Positions 1 through 7,193 are shown, counted from the first letter of the stretch. The stretch is DNA of 40,408 bases from Bacteroidota bacterium (GCA_030596025.1 JAUVKW010000004.1:1-40408), one strand, 5' to 3'. The notes: a model not told the origin generated them from the sequence alone. Numbers and translations are program-made.

Positions 1-67
1 CAGTTGGTTAGAGTCCCGACTTGTCGGGATTAATCAGAGGGCCCTGGTTAAAATTCAGGATGAGGAA
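1..67 (+). pseudogene. Damaged tRNA-Asn copy (5' end outside the window)
   Basis: This is the 3' part of a tRNA-Asn-like sequence. The D-arm end and TTAATCAGAGGG match the intact tRNA at 197-273, but the 5' half of the anticodon arm is replaced by the palindrome TCCCGACTTGTCGGGA (14-29), so the GTT anticodon is lost. The T arm is rewritten to a CCTG/CAGG stem around an A-rich loop, and the 3' end lacks GCCA. It cannot make a working tRNA-Asn. Confidence 0.75.
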
Positions 68-92
68 GTTTTTAAAAAGATATTTATTAAAT

Positions 93-171
93 TCCTCATT
101 AGCTCAGTTGGTTAGAGTCCCGACTTGTCGGGATTAATCAGAGGGCCCTGGTTAAAATTCAGGATGAGGAA
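93..171 (+). pseudogene. Damaged tRNA-Asn copy 2
   Basis: This copy has complete acceptor arms: TCCTCAT at 93-99 pairs with ATGAGGA at 164-170. The D arm is intact, and the palindrome TCCCGACTTGTCGGGA (118-133) sits where the anticodon arm should start. The anticodon GTT and the GTTCGA T-loop are missing, and no CCA is encoded. Because the acceptor stem is preserved, a transcript could still fold as a tRNA mimic with a 6-bp stem and CTTG loop in the anticodon position; that is inference. Confidence 0.75.
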
Positions 172-196
172 GTTTTTAAAAAGATATTTATTAAAT

Positions 197-273
197 TCCT
201 CATTAGCTCAGTTGGTTAGAGCATCTGACTGTTAATCAGAGGGTCCTTGGTTCGAGTCCAAGATGAGGAGCCA
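197..273 (+). tRNA. tRNA-Asn (anticodon GUU)
   Basis: This 77-nt sequence folds as a complete cloverleaf. The acceptor stem is TCCTCAT (197-203) with ATGAGGA (263-269), followed by discriminator G270 and an encoded CCA (271-273). The anticodon stem TCTGA/TCAGA surrounds CTGTTAA, giving anticodon GTT at 231-233, which reads asparagine codons. The T arm is CTTGG-TTCGAGT-CCAAG. It is the only intact copy among four tRNA-Asn-like sequences in the first 720 bases. Confidence 0.95.
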
Positions 274-302
274 AAAAACGGAGATAAATTCTCCGTTTTT
301 TG
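273..302 (+). terminator. Intrinsic terminator after tRNA-Asn
   Basis: A 12-bp perfect stem (273-284 with 290-301, core ACGGAGA/TCTCCGT) and a 5-nt loop end in a T run. It starts at the last base of the CCA, so it terminates the tRNA transcript. The GIY-YIG gene begins 8 nt after it. Confidence 0.8.
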
Positions 303-309
303 TTTCACA

Positions 310-606
310 ATGTTTTATATATACATCATATATTCTTCCTCAGCTGACAGATATTATATCGGTTATTCTGATGATCCTAACAGAAGGCTTGTTGAGCATA
401 ACACCAAACCTTTTAATACATACACCAGCAAACACAGGCCCTGGGTTCTGAAAGCTGTTCTTCCAATTTCTGAAGATAGAGGTCAGGTTATGAAAGTTGA
501 ACGCTACCTAAAAAAACTCAAAAGCAGAAAAATCATTGAACAACTCATTGAAAATCAAGATTCTCCTGAACAAATAACTCAGCTCCGAAAAACCTGGAAT
601 CTTTGA
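310..606 (+). CDS. GIY-YIG nuclease family protein (lone, tRNA-flanked)
   Basis: A 98-residue single-domain protein of the GIY-YIG superfamily, of the short UvrC-N-terminal/YhbQ type. Visible motifs are the first strand YIYIIYSS (3-10), YYIG (15-18), the helix with Arg25/Arg26 and His30 in DDPNRRLVEH, and a later catalytic-type Glu64 in MKVERYLKKLKS. A longer in-frame start at 247 exists, but its first 21 codons lie in the tRNA 3' end and terminator, so Met at 310 is chosen. No promoter of its own is obvious; transcription could come from tRNA read-through. It sits between an intact tRNA-Asn and a damaged one ending in the same GATGAGGAGCCA, which looks like an insertion that duplicated the tRNA 3' end. 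The nuclease fold is well supported; the target is unknown. Confidence 0.9.
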   Translation: MFYIYIIYSSSADRYYIGYSDDPNRRLVEHNTKPFNTYTSKHRPWVLKAVLPISEDRGQVMKVERYLKKLKSRKIIEQLIENQDSPEQITQLRKTWNL

Positions 607-619
607 TTCCTTTGTTTTT

Positions 620-720
620 CGAGATTGGTTAGAGTCCCGACTTGTCGGGATTAATCAGAGGGTCCTTGGATCCCTGTCCCGATAACGCAGTGTATCGGGA
701 GAGTCCAGGATGAGGAGCCA
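620..720 (+). pseudogene. tRNA-Asn relic with two palindromes replacing its loops
   Basis: The sequence follows tRNA-Asn (TTGGTTAGAG, TTAATCAGAGGGTCCTTGG, GAGTCCAGGATGAGGAGCCA) but has lost the acceptor 5' strand and start of the D arm. The anticodon 5' half is replaced by TCCCGACTTGTCGGGA (635-650), exactly as in the two upstream copies. The T loop is replaced by a second palindrome, TCCCGATA/TATCGGGA around an 8-nt loop (677-700). The 3' end with CCA is intact. The pair of tRNA 3' ends, here and at 273, brackets the GIY-YIG gene. Confidence 0.75.
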
Positions 721-734
721 AATAAAAATTTAGA

Positions 735-768
735 AGGGTGTTATCTTTATAGACAACATCCTTTTTTA
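735..768 (+). terminator. Probable intrinsic terminator downstream of the GIY-YIG/tRNA relic
   Basis: AGGGTGTT (736-743) pairs with AACATCCT (756-763), with one G-T wobble, and is followed by a TTTTTT run. It would end any transcript through the nuclease gene and the tRNA relic before the peptidase gene. Confidence 0.6.
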
Positions 769-839
769 TTCTGTTTTCAATATGATCTTACCATATTGTG
801 TATATATACTTATTAGTGAAGTTGATCATCAGCTATATA

Positions 840-873
840 TTGACTATACAACCAATAAAATATTTTATCTTTA
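840..873 (+). promoter_or_regulatory. Candidate Bacteroidota promoter for the S9 peptidase gene
   Basis: TTG at 840-842 and TATCTTTA at 866-873 are spaced like the Bacteroidota -33 (TTTG/TTG) and -7 (TAnnTTTG) elements. The start codon is 25 nt further on. The -7 element has A in place of the final G, so the call is tentative. Confidence 0.4.
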
Positions 874-897
874 TAAAACTCATTCAATACTTAAATA

Positions 898-3012
898 ATG
901 AAAACAATCATCCGCTTTTTAATTATTATTTTAATTATCAGTTCATGTACAAGTCCTTTAGATCAGAAAATTAAATATCCAATAACAAAAAAGGGGACTG
1001 TTGTTAACACTTACTTCGGAGTAGAGGTTCCGGACCCGTATCGTTGGTTTGAAGATGACATGTCAGAAGAAACTGCTGCATGGGTTAAGGGGCAGAATGA
1101 AGTAACTTCTAGTTATTTGGATAAGATCTCGTTCAGAAATACCATAAGTGAAAGGCTTTCTGAAATGTGGAACTACGAAAAATATACAGCACCCTTTAAT
1201 GAAGGTAATTATACCTATTTCTATAAAAATGATGGGCTTCAAAATCAATTTGTTGTATACCGTCAAAAAGACGGACAAGAACCTGAGATTTTCCTGGATC
1301 CCAACAAATTTTCTGAAGACGGAACCACTTCTCTTTCAACACTGGAGTTTTCCAAAGATGGAAGTTTAGCTGCATATTCGATTTCCGAAGGTGGATCAGA
1401 CTGGAGAAAAATAATAGTTATTGATACTGAAACAAAAAAAATAATAGGGGATACTTTAACCAATGTTAAGTTCAGTGGAATAGCATGGAAAGGAATTGAA
1501 GGATTTTACTATTCCAGCTATGATAAACCAGAAGGTAGCGAACTTTCAGCTATGACAGATCATCACAAATTATATTTCCACAGGAAGGGTACACCTCAAA
1601 GCTCTGATGAACTAATTTTTGGAGCTGATAAGAAACGAAGATATGTTGGAGCAGATGTTACTGAAGACCAGAAATACCTGATAATTTCTGCCTCAATATC
1701 TACAACAGGAAACGAGTTATATATACAGGACTTAAGCAATAGTAATAGTCAACTTATAACGGTGGTTGATAATTTTGATAACAACCATTCTGTCATTGAT
1801 AATGAAGGAACAACGCTTTTCATCCTTACTAACCTGAATGCACCCAACCAACGCATAGTAACTGCTGATGCATTTTCACCCGGCCCTGAAAATTGGCTTG
1901 ACTTCATTCCCGAGACTGAAAATGTACTAACACCTACAACAGGTGCAGGGTATTTCTTTGCCAATTATATGGTCGATGCAATCTCAAAAGTTAAACAATA
2001 CAACAGGCAGGGTAATCTTTTGCGGGAAATTGATCTTCCCGGTATTGGTTCCGCTTCAGGTTTTGGTGGAAAAAAGAATGAGGAAGAATTATTCTTCTCT
2101 TTCACAAACTATATCACTCCTGGTACAATTTATAAGTTCGACCCGGTATCAGGTAATACTGATGTGTATAAAAAGCCTGATGTGAACTTTATTGGAGATG
2201 AATATGAATCTAAACAGATATTTTACGAATCAAAAGATGGCACAAAGATTCCTATGATAATAACCTATAAGAAAGGAACTATTATGAACGGTAAGAATCC
2301 TGCTATTTTATATGGATACGGAGGATTTAATATAAGTATGACACCAGGTTTTAGTGTTACAAATGCACTATGGCTTAAACTGGGTGGCATATACGCTGTT
2401 CCAAATATAAGGGGTGGTGGAGAATATGGTGAAAAATGGCATCTTGCCGGAACAAAAATGAACAAACAAAACGTATTTGATGACTTTATTGCAGCCGGGG
2501 AATACCTGATCGAAAACAACTATACCTCAAGTGATTATCTGGCTATTAGGGGAGGTTCAAACGGGGGCTTACTTGTAGGTGTCGTTATGACTCAAAGACC
2601 CGATTTGCTGAAAGTGGCACTACCTGCAGTCGGTGTACTTGATATGCTGAGATATCATACATTTACTGCCGGTGCAGGATGGGCATATGATTATGGTACA
2701 TCTGAAGAAAGCGAAAGAATGTTCAAATACCTCCTCGCTTATTCACCTGTTCATAATGTTAATAAAGGAACGGAATATCCAGCTACACTTGTAACAACCA
2801 GTGATCATGACGACAGGGTTGTTCCTGCACATTCATTTAAGTTTGCAGCAGAGTTGCAGGCTAAACAAATAGGAACTGATCCTGTACTTATCAGGATTGA
2901 AACAATGGCCGGGCATGGTGCAGGGACTCCGGTTAACAAGACTATTGATAAGTATGCAGATATATTCAGTTTTACTCTTTATTCGATGGGAATAAAAGAA
3001 ATTGAAGACTGA
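898..3012 (+). CDS. Prolyl oligopeptidase family serine peptidase (S9A), lipoprotein
   Basis: A 704-residue serine peptidase of the prolyl endopeptidase type, which cuts after proline in short peptides. The N-terminus is a lipoprotein signal (hydrophobic 4-16, ISSC lipobox), so it is probably anchored in the envelope facing the periplasm. The N-terminal family signature PDPYRWFED starts near residue 45, followed by a beta-propeller region to about 430 and then the alpha/beta-hydrolase domain. The catalytic triad is visible: Ser554 in GGSNGG, Asp638 in SDHDDRVVP, His673 in AGHGAG. Length and motif order match full-length family members. It is preceded by a candidate promoter and seems to be a single-gene unit. 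Confidence 0.95.
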   Translation: MKTIIRFLIIILIISSCTSPLDQKIKYPITKKGTVVNTYFGVEVPDPYRWFEDDMSEETAAWVKGQNEVTSSYLDKISFRNTISERLSEMWNYEKYTAPFNEGNYTYFYKNDGLQNQFVVYRQKDGQEPEIFLDPNKFSEDGTTSLSTLEFSKDGSLAAYSISEGGSDWRKIIVIDTETKKIIGDTLTNVKFSGIAWKGIEGFYYSSYDKPEGSELSAMTDHHKLYFHRKGTPQSSDELIFGADKKRRYVGADVTEDQKYLIISASISTTGNELYIQDLSNSNSQLITVVDNFDNNHSVIDNEGTTLFILTNLNAPNQRIVTADAFSPGPENWLDFIPETENVLTPTTGAGYFFANYMVDAISKVKQYNRQGNLLREIDLPGIGSASGFGGKKNEEELFFSFTNYITPGTIYKFDPVSGNTDVYKKPDVNFIGDEYESKQIFYESKDGTKIPMIITYKKGTIMNGKNPAILYGYGGFNISMTPGFSVTNALWLKLGGIYAVPNIRGGGEYGEKWHLAGTKMNKQNVFDDFIAAGEYLIENNYTSSDYLAIRGGSNGGLLVGVVMTQRPDLLKVALPAVGVLDMLRYHTFTAGAGWAYDYGTSEESERMFKYLLAYSPVHNVNKGTEYPATLVTTSDHDDRVVPAHSFKFAAELQAKQIGTDPVLIRIETMAGHGAGTPVNKTIDKYADIFSFTLYSMGIKEIED

Positions 3013-3125
3013 AGATTCCCCTATTGACATCATTGGTTCTGGATTTATATTATTAAAAATCGCACGAACAAATACCGCAGATAGTATTAGCTATGAATCA
3101 TTCCCATTGAACCAAAATTATCCTG

Positions 3126-3151
3126 TTTCTTTAGATTTTATACTATATTTG
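3126..3151 (+). promoter_or_regulatory. Promoter with TATATTTG -7 element for the DUF4136 gene
   Basis: TATATTTG (3144-3151) is a perfect match to the Bacteroidota TAnnTTTG element. TTTC at 3126-3129 lies in a -33-like position. The start codon at 3175 is 23 nt downstream of the element. Confidence 0.5.
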
Positions 3152-3174
3152 CAGCCTAAACAAAAATTAGAATT

Positions 3175-3780
3175 ATGAAAGCAAAAATTACAATTGGGGT
3201 TATTCTATTAAGTGTTATGATGTTCTCTGCCTGCAATACTTTAAAGGTAGTAGTGGATTATGATAAATCTGTTGATTTTTCTAAATATACTACTTATGAA
3301 TATTATGGATGGTCAGCAGAAAGTGATAAAATTCTGAATCCTTTTGATAAAAAGCGGATAGAATCTGCATTTGGAGAAGAGCTCAATAAACGTGGATTGA
3401 AATATGTTGAAGAAGATGGTGATCTGATCATTACTCTTTATATTCACACTGAAGATAAAACTCAGGTAACTGCGAATACAACTTCTATGGGGATGTATGG
3501 TGGTGGTTATGGTGGATATTATGGTCATGGGCCACGTTATGGTTGGGGCCCGGGATATGGAATGGGGCATTCCACAACCACATACAACGAGTATGATTAT
3601 AAAGTTGGAACATTGATTATTGACATATATGATACTAAGAAAGAACAACTAATCTGGGAATCTGTAGGATCAAAAACCATTAACAAAGATCAGGATAGTG
3701 CGGCTAAAGAACAAAGTATCAAACAGACAGCCAATCAAATGATGTATAAATACCCGGTAAAACCTATAAAGAAAAAATAG
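3175..3780 (+). CDS. DUF4136 domain-containing lipoprotein
   Basis: A 201-residue predicted lipoprotein. The signal segment ends in FSAC (Cys20), and the mature part starts with the typical DUF4136 pattern (VDYDKSVDFSKYTTYEYYGW). The middle (about 103-125) is a Gly/Tyr/His-rich linker with repeated GGYGG-like motifs, inserted between the first half and the DUF4136 C-terminal half (GTLIIDIYDTKKEQLIWES). The family is common in Bacteroidota and has no assigned biochemical role. The product would sit in the outer or inner membrane facing the periplasm. It has its own promoter and a strong terminator, so it is monocistronic. Confidence 0.9.
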   Translation: MKAKITIGVILLSVMMFSACNTLKVVVDYDKSVDFSKYTTYEYYGWSAESDKILNPFDKKRIESAFGEELNKRGLKYVEEDGDLIITLYIHTEDKTQVTANTTSMGMYGGGYGGYYGHGPRYGWGPGYGMGHSTTTYNEYDYKVGTLIIDIYDTKKEQLIWESVGSKTINKDQDSAAKEQSIKQTANQMMYKYPVKPIKKK

Positions 3781-3803
3781 TATTATATCGTTTCAATATT
3801 TTG

Positions 3804-3834
3804 AAAACCCCTGATGCTTGCATCCGGGGTTTTT
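3804..3834. terminator. Bidirectional intrinsic terminator between convergent genes
   Basis: AAAACCCC and GGGGTTTT form an 8-bp stem around a 13-nt spacer, with a T run on the plus side and an A run on the other. It lies between the plus-strand DUF4136 gene and the minus-strand GNAT gene and can serve both. Confidence 0.75.
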
Positions 3835-3862
3835 AGTATGCGGACAATAAATGATATATAAA

Positions 3863-4384
3863 TTACGCCAACTCATTAAATAATTTATGATATTCAACCT
3901 GACCAGCAACATTCTTTAGAAATCCTCTTTTCAATTCCATGATCATAAAAACCTCCTCAGGGACATCATAAGAGCAGCTAATATTAAGATTTCTTGAGGG
4001 TTCAAAACCAAACCTCGGGTAATATTCAGGATGACCCAAAACCGCAACAGCCTTAAAATCATTTTGATTACATCGATCTAATCCGTGCTTTACCAGTCTC
4101 GATCCAATACTTTGCCCCTGATACTCAGGCAGTACAGCCATAGGGGCAAGCGCCATAATTTCAATCCTGGAATTTTCTGAAATTATATGTGCCTGCGAAA
4201 ATAAAATATGACCCACAAGCTTATCATCAAGTTCAGAAACCAAAGAAATTAATGGGATACCCGATTTTCTTAATTTATCTACCAGTAAGCTCTCCTCTGA
4301 TGTACCAAAAGCTTTGCAGTTTATTTCGTATACTGCTGAAAAATCTGCCTCTCTTTCAGTCCTGATAATTATATTTTTCGACAT
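3863..4384 (-). CDS. GNAT family N-acetyltransferase (YhbS-like)
   Basis: A 173-residue acetyltransferase of the GNAT fold, closest in pattern to the YhbS-type group. Visible features are the acetyl-CoA pocket region (MALAPMAVLPEYQGQSIGSRLV, with the Q-x-x-G-x-G/S type loop) and the family signature VLGHPEYYPRFGFEPS. The frame stays open upstream to 4435, but the Met at 4384 (MSKNIIIRTE) fits the family N-terminus and lies 1 nt after the stop of the upstream gene, suggesting translational coupling. It is the last gene of the XRE operon. The substrate is unknown. Confidence 0.9.
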   Translation of the reverse strand: MSKNIIIRTEREADFSAVYEINCKAFGTSEESLLVDKLRKSGIPLISLVSELDDKLVGHILFSQAHIISENSRIEIMALAPMAVLPEYQGQSIGSRLVKHGLDRCNQNDFKAVAVLGHPEYYPRFGFEPSRNLNISCSYDVPEEVFMIMELKRGFLKNVAGQVEYHKLFNELA

Positions 4385-4385
4385 A

Positions 4386-4664
4386 TTAATAATATTTAAT
4401 AATTCTATTGTTGCGAGTTTCCTGACGCCTGGCAAAATTCACCCAATTTATATACCTGTTTTTATTGGAAGGCGTAAGGACGTTAAAAAACGATTCTGCA
4501 ATTTTATTTGAACTGAGTGCATCTTTCAAGTCCTCCGGCATTTCTACTCTTTTTTTACTGGTATATGCATTTTGCCAGATTCCTTCCTGGCGATGGTGGT
4601 TGCTCTTCAACCAGTCCCTCCATTCTTCACGGGTTTGTAGATAAAGCTTTTCCCTGATCTCCAT
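4386..4664 (-). CDS. Shortened YdeI/OmpD-associated family protein
   Basis: This 92-residue product looks like the two ends of a YdeI/OmpD-associated protein (normally about 190 residues) joined together. Residues 7-38 match the N-terminal part (LYLQTREEWRDWLKSNH), and residues 40-88 match the C-terminal part (MPEDLKDAL...TPSNKNRYINWV...RQETRNNRI). The central segment with the usual GWIDS-like region is absent, and the usual last 15 or so residues are replaced by IKYY. The frame is open throughout and the gene is tightly packed in the operon (5 nt after the membrane protein, 1 nt before GNAT), so it may still be translated. I cannot tell a functional mini-version from a decaying gene. Confidence 0.75.
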   Translation of the reverse strand: MEIREKLYLQTREEWRDWLKSNHHRQEGIWQNAYTSKKRVEMPEDLKDALSSNKIAESFFNVLTPSNKNRYINWVNFARRQETRNNRIIKYY

Positions 4665-4669
4665 AATAA

Positions 4670-5089
4670 TTAATAATTCCCTTTCCAGCCCAGAATAGCT
4701 GCTGGTAGTATATGGGCAAAATACAATAAACCAGCTGCGATTACTACGTTAATGGGGCCTTTTTCTATTACAGCAAAGGCATAAATAATCAGTATTGTAA
4801 CTATGGTAAATACAGAATAAGATATTCTCAATGCTTCAGAAACCAATTGTATTTCTCTTTCATCAAGTATTTCTATCTTTTTATGGTTTATTTTCCATAA
4901 GCCCGTTTGCCAATAAGCTTTATGAAAAGTAATAACTACTGCTATCAGGAATAAAATTTCGAGGCCTGCCAACAATATTTTAATCTCTGCATATTTCATA
5001 AGCTCAAATAATACCACTATAGCTAATATTGTGATAGCATTTATAATGATCATCATTTTTGTCCTGTTTTTAAAAGTTGATTTTTCCAT
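4670..5089 (-). CDS. Small integral membrane protein paired with an XRE regulator
   Basis: A 139-residue protein with four hydrophobic segments: about 12-30, 37-56, 89-110 and 116-132. A charged cytoplasmic loop lies between segments two and three (NHKKIEILDEREIQLV). I do not recognise a named family with confidence. Pairs of a small XRE regulator and a three- or four-helix membrane protein with a central DEREIQ-like loop are common in bacteria, and the membrane protein is often thought to sense the signal or modulate the regulator. Six nucleotides separate it from the XRE gene, so the two are co-transcribed. Confidence 0.8.
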   Translation of the reverse strand: MEKSTFKNRTKMMIIINAITILAIVVLFELMKYAEIKILLAGLEILFLIAVVITFHKAYWQTGLWKINHKKIEILDEREIQLVSEALRISYSVFTIVTILIIYAFAVIEKGPINVVIAAGLLYFAHILPAAILGWKGNY

Positions 5090-5095
5090 GATTAA

Positions 5096-5350
5096 TTAAT
5101 TATTTGTTTTCTTATTCAGCAATTCATCGCTTAATGCTTTTAATGGTTTGGTAGAAAAAATGAAGGGTATGGGCAATTTAAATACCTCACTGATTCGAAA
5201 AGCAAGGTCCAGGCTTGGATTGTATTCTTCACGTTCAAGGTAGCCGATAGTCTGAAAATTAACACCGATTTTTTCGGCAAGTTCCTGGCGGCTCATCTTG
5301 CGCTCTATCCTTAATACAGCAATCCTGTTAAATATTTTTCTTGATTTCAT
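5096..5350 (-). CDS. XRE-family helix-turn-helix transcriptional regulator
   Basis: An 84-residue DNA-binding protein. The Cro/C1-type helix-turn-helix covers about residues 8-62 (RIAVLRIERKMSRQELAEKI, then NFQTIGYLEREEYNPSLDLAFRISEVF). The C-terminus is only a short basic tail, so it has no separate ligand domain. It is the first gene of the four-gene operon running to 3863. A near-perfect inverted repeat (5351-5386) abuts its start codon and overlaps the probable -7 element, strongly suggesting autorepression. Confidence 0.92.
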   Translation of the reverse strand: MKSRKIFNRIAVLRIERKMSRQELAEKIGVNFQTIGYLEREEYNPSLDLAFRISEVFKLPIPFIFSTKPLKALSDELLNKKTNN

Positions 5351-5386
5351 GTTGCAAATATATGCTTATTATTGTATATATGCAAC
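5351..5386 (-). promoter_or_regulatory. Operator-promoter of the XRE operon
   Basis: GTTGCAAATATA (5351-5362) and TATATATGCAAC (5375-5386) are inverted copies with 11 of 12 positions matching, separated by 12 bp. Read on the minus strand, TATATTTG inside the start-proximal half matches the TAnnTTTG -7 element and ends only about 5 nt before the ATG. The arrangement implies an almost leaderless mRNA and a repressor site covering the -7 region. Confidence 0.65.
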
Positions 5387-5512
5387 ATTTGGTTGGATTT
5401 TATATATGTATAGATTTTTTTAAAGCACCTGGTGGATAAACTTACATTACGTAGTAAAATAAGGAACTGTTTTAGCTTATTAACATGAACTTTCTGTAAG
5501 CCTGGGACAAGA

Positions 5513-6172
5513 TTATTGTATTTCATCCGGAAATTCCTGATCAGGGTTTTCAAAACCGGCTTCCTCATCCTGATCTTCATCCTCCCAATCATACTTCTTG
5601 GCCTGGGGACCAAACTTCCTGTAGTGAACAGCGAGAATTACACCGGCAATGGATCCTAATAGATGAGATTCCCATGAAATCTCTTCTTTTATGGGGAAAA
5701 TTCCCCATACCAGGCTACCATATAGAAATACCACAAGAAGGGATATTGCAAGTAAGGGTATGTAATTGCGAATAATTCCACTTAGAAATAGAAAAGCCGC
5801 GAATCCATATATTAAACCACTCGCCCCAATATGATATGCTTCACGGCCTCCAAACCACACCCAGATACCTGACATAAGCCAGGTCAGGAAAAAAATCCTT
5901 AAAGCAAGATTTGGATAAAAATAAAAAATCGCACCCATCAAGGTAAGTAAGGGAATAGAGTTATCAACCAGATGCCGGAAATTTGCATGAATAAGTGGCG
6001 AAAACAAAATCCCCTTTAAACCACTCAGCTTCCTGGGAAAAAGCCCATACCTGGAAAAGTCAAGATTTAAACCTATTTCTACAAACCAAACCATCCAAAT
6101 GAGCAAAAGGAATAGTAAGGGGAAGGCAAGACTTAACCAGAGCCTGTTTTTATCTGCATTTTTATCCTCCAT
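5513..6172 (-). CDS. Rhomboid family intramembrane serine protease
   Basis: A 219-residue polytopic membrane protein of the rhomboid family, which cleaves transmembrane helices inside the bilayer. Catalytic Ser118 is in HIGASGLIYG and catalytic His170 in SWESHLLGSIAG. The upstream HANFRHLVDN motif (62-71) supplies the conserved His and Asn of helix 2. Six transmembrane segments are visible between about 12 and 185. The C-terminus is a soluble, very acidic tail (196-219) rich in Asp and Glu. It follows the DUF2797 gene by 10 nt, so the two form an operon. The substrate is unknown. Confidence 0.95.
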   Translation of the reverse strand: MEDKNADKNRLWLSLAFPLLFLLLIWMVWFVEIGLNLDFSRYGLFPRKLSGLKGILFSPLIHANFRHLVDNSIPLLTLMGAIFYFYPNLALRIFFLTWLMSGIWVWFGGREAYHIGASGLIYGFAAFLFLSGIIRNYIPLLAISLLVVFLYGSLVWGIFPIKEEISWESHLLGSIAGVILAVHYRKFGPQAKKYDWEDEDQDEEAGFENPDQEFPDEIQ

Positions 6173-6182
6173 AAGCTGATAT

Positions 6183-7004
6183 CTATTCCATTCCTAGCTT
6201 GATTAAATATCCTGCATATTTTCGTGTGTTGATGACATGGCCCCCTTCAAATATCAGATACTGACCTTTAATTCCAACAAGCCTCCCACGAAAATCAGGA
6301 TTCTTATCCAAATTTATGCTCATTACCTTTTCAGGATAAACCTGAATCGGATAATTAATTTCCACCTCTTCATTATCCATTGTAATATAGTCCTTCATGG
6401 GATCAGGTAAAAACTCAATAGCATGCTTTTTAGCCTCCTGCAAATCAATATCTCTATCAATTTCATTCTTAAGCATTTCCCTCCAATTTGTCCTGTCCTG
6501 AAAATTCTTTTTCAATTCTACCTCAATGATCCCGGCAATATACCTGTTGGGTGTTTTCGCTAATCGTATAGCTTTCCATGCACCTTGATCTATCCACCTT
6601 GTTGGCAGATTTGAACTTTTAGTAACACCAACCTTTAATCCACTTGATATAGCAAGGTAAACAAAATGATCCTGCAAACAATTTTTTTCTGACCATTCCA
6701 TATCCCTTGAAACTCCATTATGAGCTTCACACAATTCAGGGCGGATAATACAAGCATCAGTTTGTGGAAGGCTTATAAAGCATGGATAGCAATAACCCTG
6801 AGCAAAAGAAGTTTTTGTCTTCTGACCACAATAAATACAATGAATTTCTCCCTGATATGACAAGTCCACATTCTTCCCAATTTGTTCATTCATGTTTTGA
6901 AACTCATCCCCAATAGGCAAGGCATATTGAACATTTTCTCTCCCTTCCATTATTGCCCGGTCAAGAAAAGTTTTCATTTTTCGAATATTTCCTGTCAATT
7001 CCAT
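6183..7004 (-). CDS. DUF2797 domain-containing zinc-ribbon protein
   Basis: A 273-residue DUF2797 protein. A cysteine-rich knuckle region contains C56/C59 (CIYC), C72/C75 (CYPC), C85 and C92, probably binding zinc. It is followed by VYLAISSGLKVGVTK...RWIDQGA (about 115-142), a stretch that resembles the GIY-YIG core, as I recall for this family. Its role is not established. Start at Met 7004 gives the usual family N-terminus (MELTGNIRKM). It is divergent from the PspC operon across a 233-bp regulatory region and is first in a two-gene operon with the rhomboid protease. Confidence 0.9.
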   Translation of the reverse strand: MELTGNIRKMKTFLDRAIMEGRENVQYALPIGDEFQNMNEQIGKNVDLSYQGEIHCIYCGQKTKTSFAQGYCYPCFISLPQTDACIIRPELCEAHNGVSRDMEWSEKNCLQDHFVYLAISSGLKVGVTKSSNLPTRWIDQGAWKAIRLAKTPNRYIAGIIEVELKKNFQDRTNWREMLKNEIDRDIDLQEAKKHAIEFLPDPMKDYITMDNEEVEINYPIQVYPEKVMSINLDKNPDFRGRLVGIKGQYLIFEGGHVINTRKYAGYLIKLGME

Positions 7005-7116
7005 ACAATTAAAGTCATTTTCAATGAATACTATTTTATTTTGTTAAATATACCTGAATTTATACTACTCTTTTTCAGTACATTAGTGAGTTTTAGTGAA
7101 TATATTTTGAATATTT

Positions 7117-7193
7117 TAGTACTATGTCTTGCATAGTTCTATTTTATTTACATATCTTTGTATCGGACATTAGAATGCAATGAATAGTACTAT
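7117..7193 (+). promoter_or_regulatory. Promoter of the PspC-PadR operon bracketed by TAGTACTAT repeats
   Basis: TTG (7129-7131) and TATCTTTG (7153-7160) form a good Bacteroidota promoter with 21-bp spacing. TAGTACTAT occurs at 7117-7125 and again at 7185-7193. The first copy overlaps the dyad ACTATGTCTTGCATAGT (7121-7137), which covers the -33 element; the second is part of the perfect palindrome ATAGTACTAT. These are good candidate operators for the PadR repressor encoded at 7874-8203. Confidence 0.55.

Larger units (their letters stand above)
1..208 (+). repeat. Two perfect 104-bp tandem units carrying damaged tRNA-Asn copies
   Basis: The segment CAGTTGGTTAGAG recurs at 1, 105 and 209, a fixed period of 104 bp. 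Units 1-104 and 105-208 are identical as far as I can read. Each holds most of a tRNA-Asn copy plus an AT-rich spacer of about 25 bp. The third unit begins at 209 but diverges after GGTTAGAG because it is the intact tRNA. The array probably extends to the left of the window. Identity of the spacers as well as the tRNA-like parts points to recent unequal duplication rather than separate insertions. Confidence 0.9.

Noticed and set aside
93-171. Intron-containing tRNA (palindrome as a removable insert)
   Set aside because: The palindrome replaces 10 nt of the anticodon arm instead of adding to it, so removal would not restore a tRNA.
1-273. Possible CRISPR-like array from 104-bp repeats
   Set aside because: The repeats are contiguous with identical spacers and tRNA similarity, and no cas gene is present.
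247-309. Upstream start for the GIY-YIG gene
   Set aside because: The first 21 codons are the tRNA-Asn 3' end and its terminator; the family N-terminus begins at Met 310.
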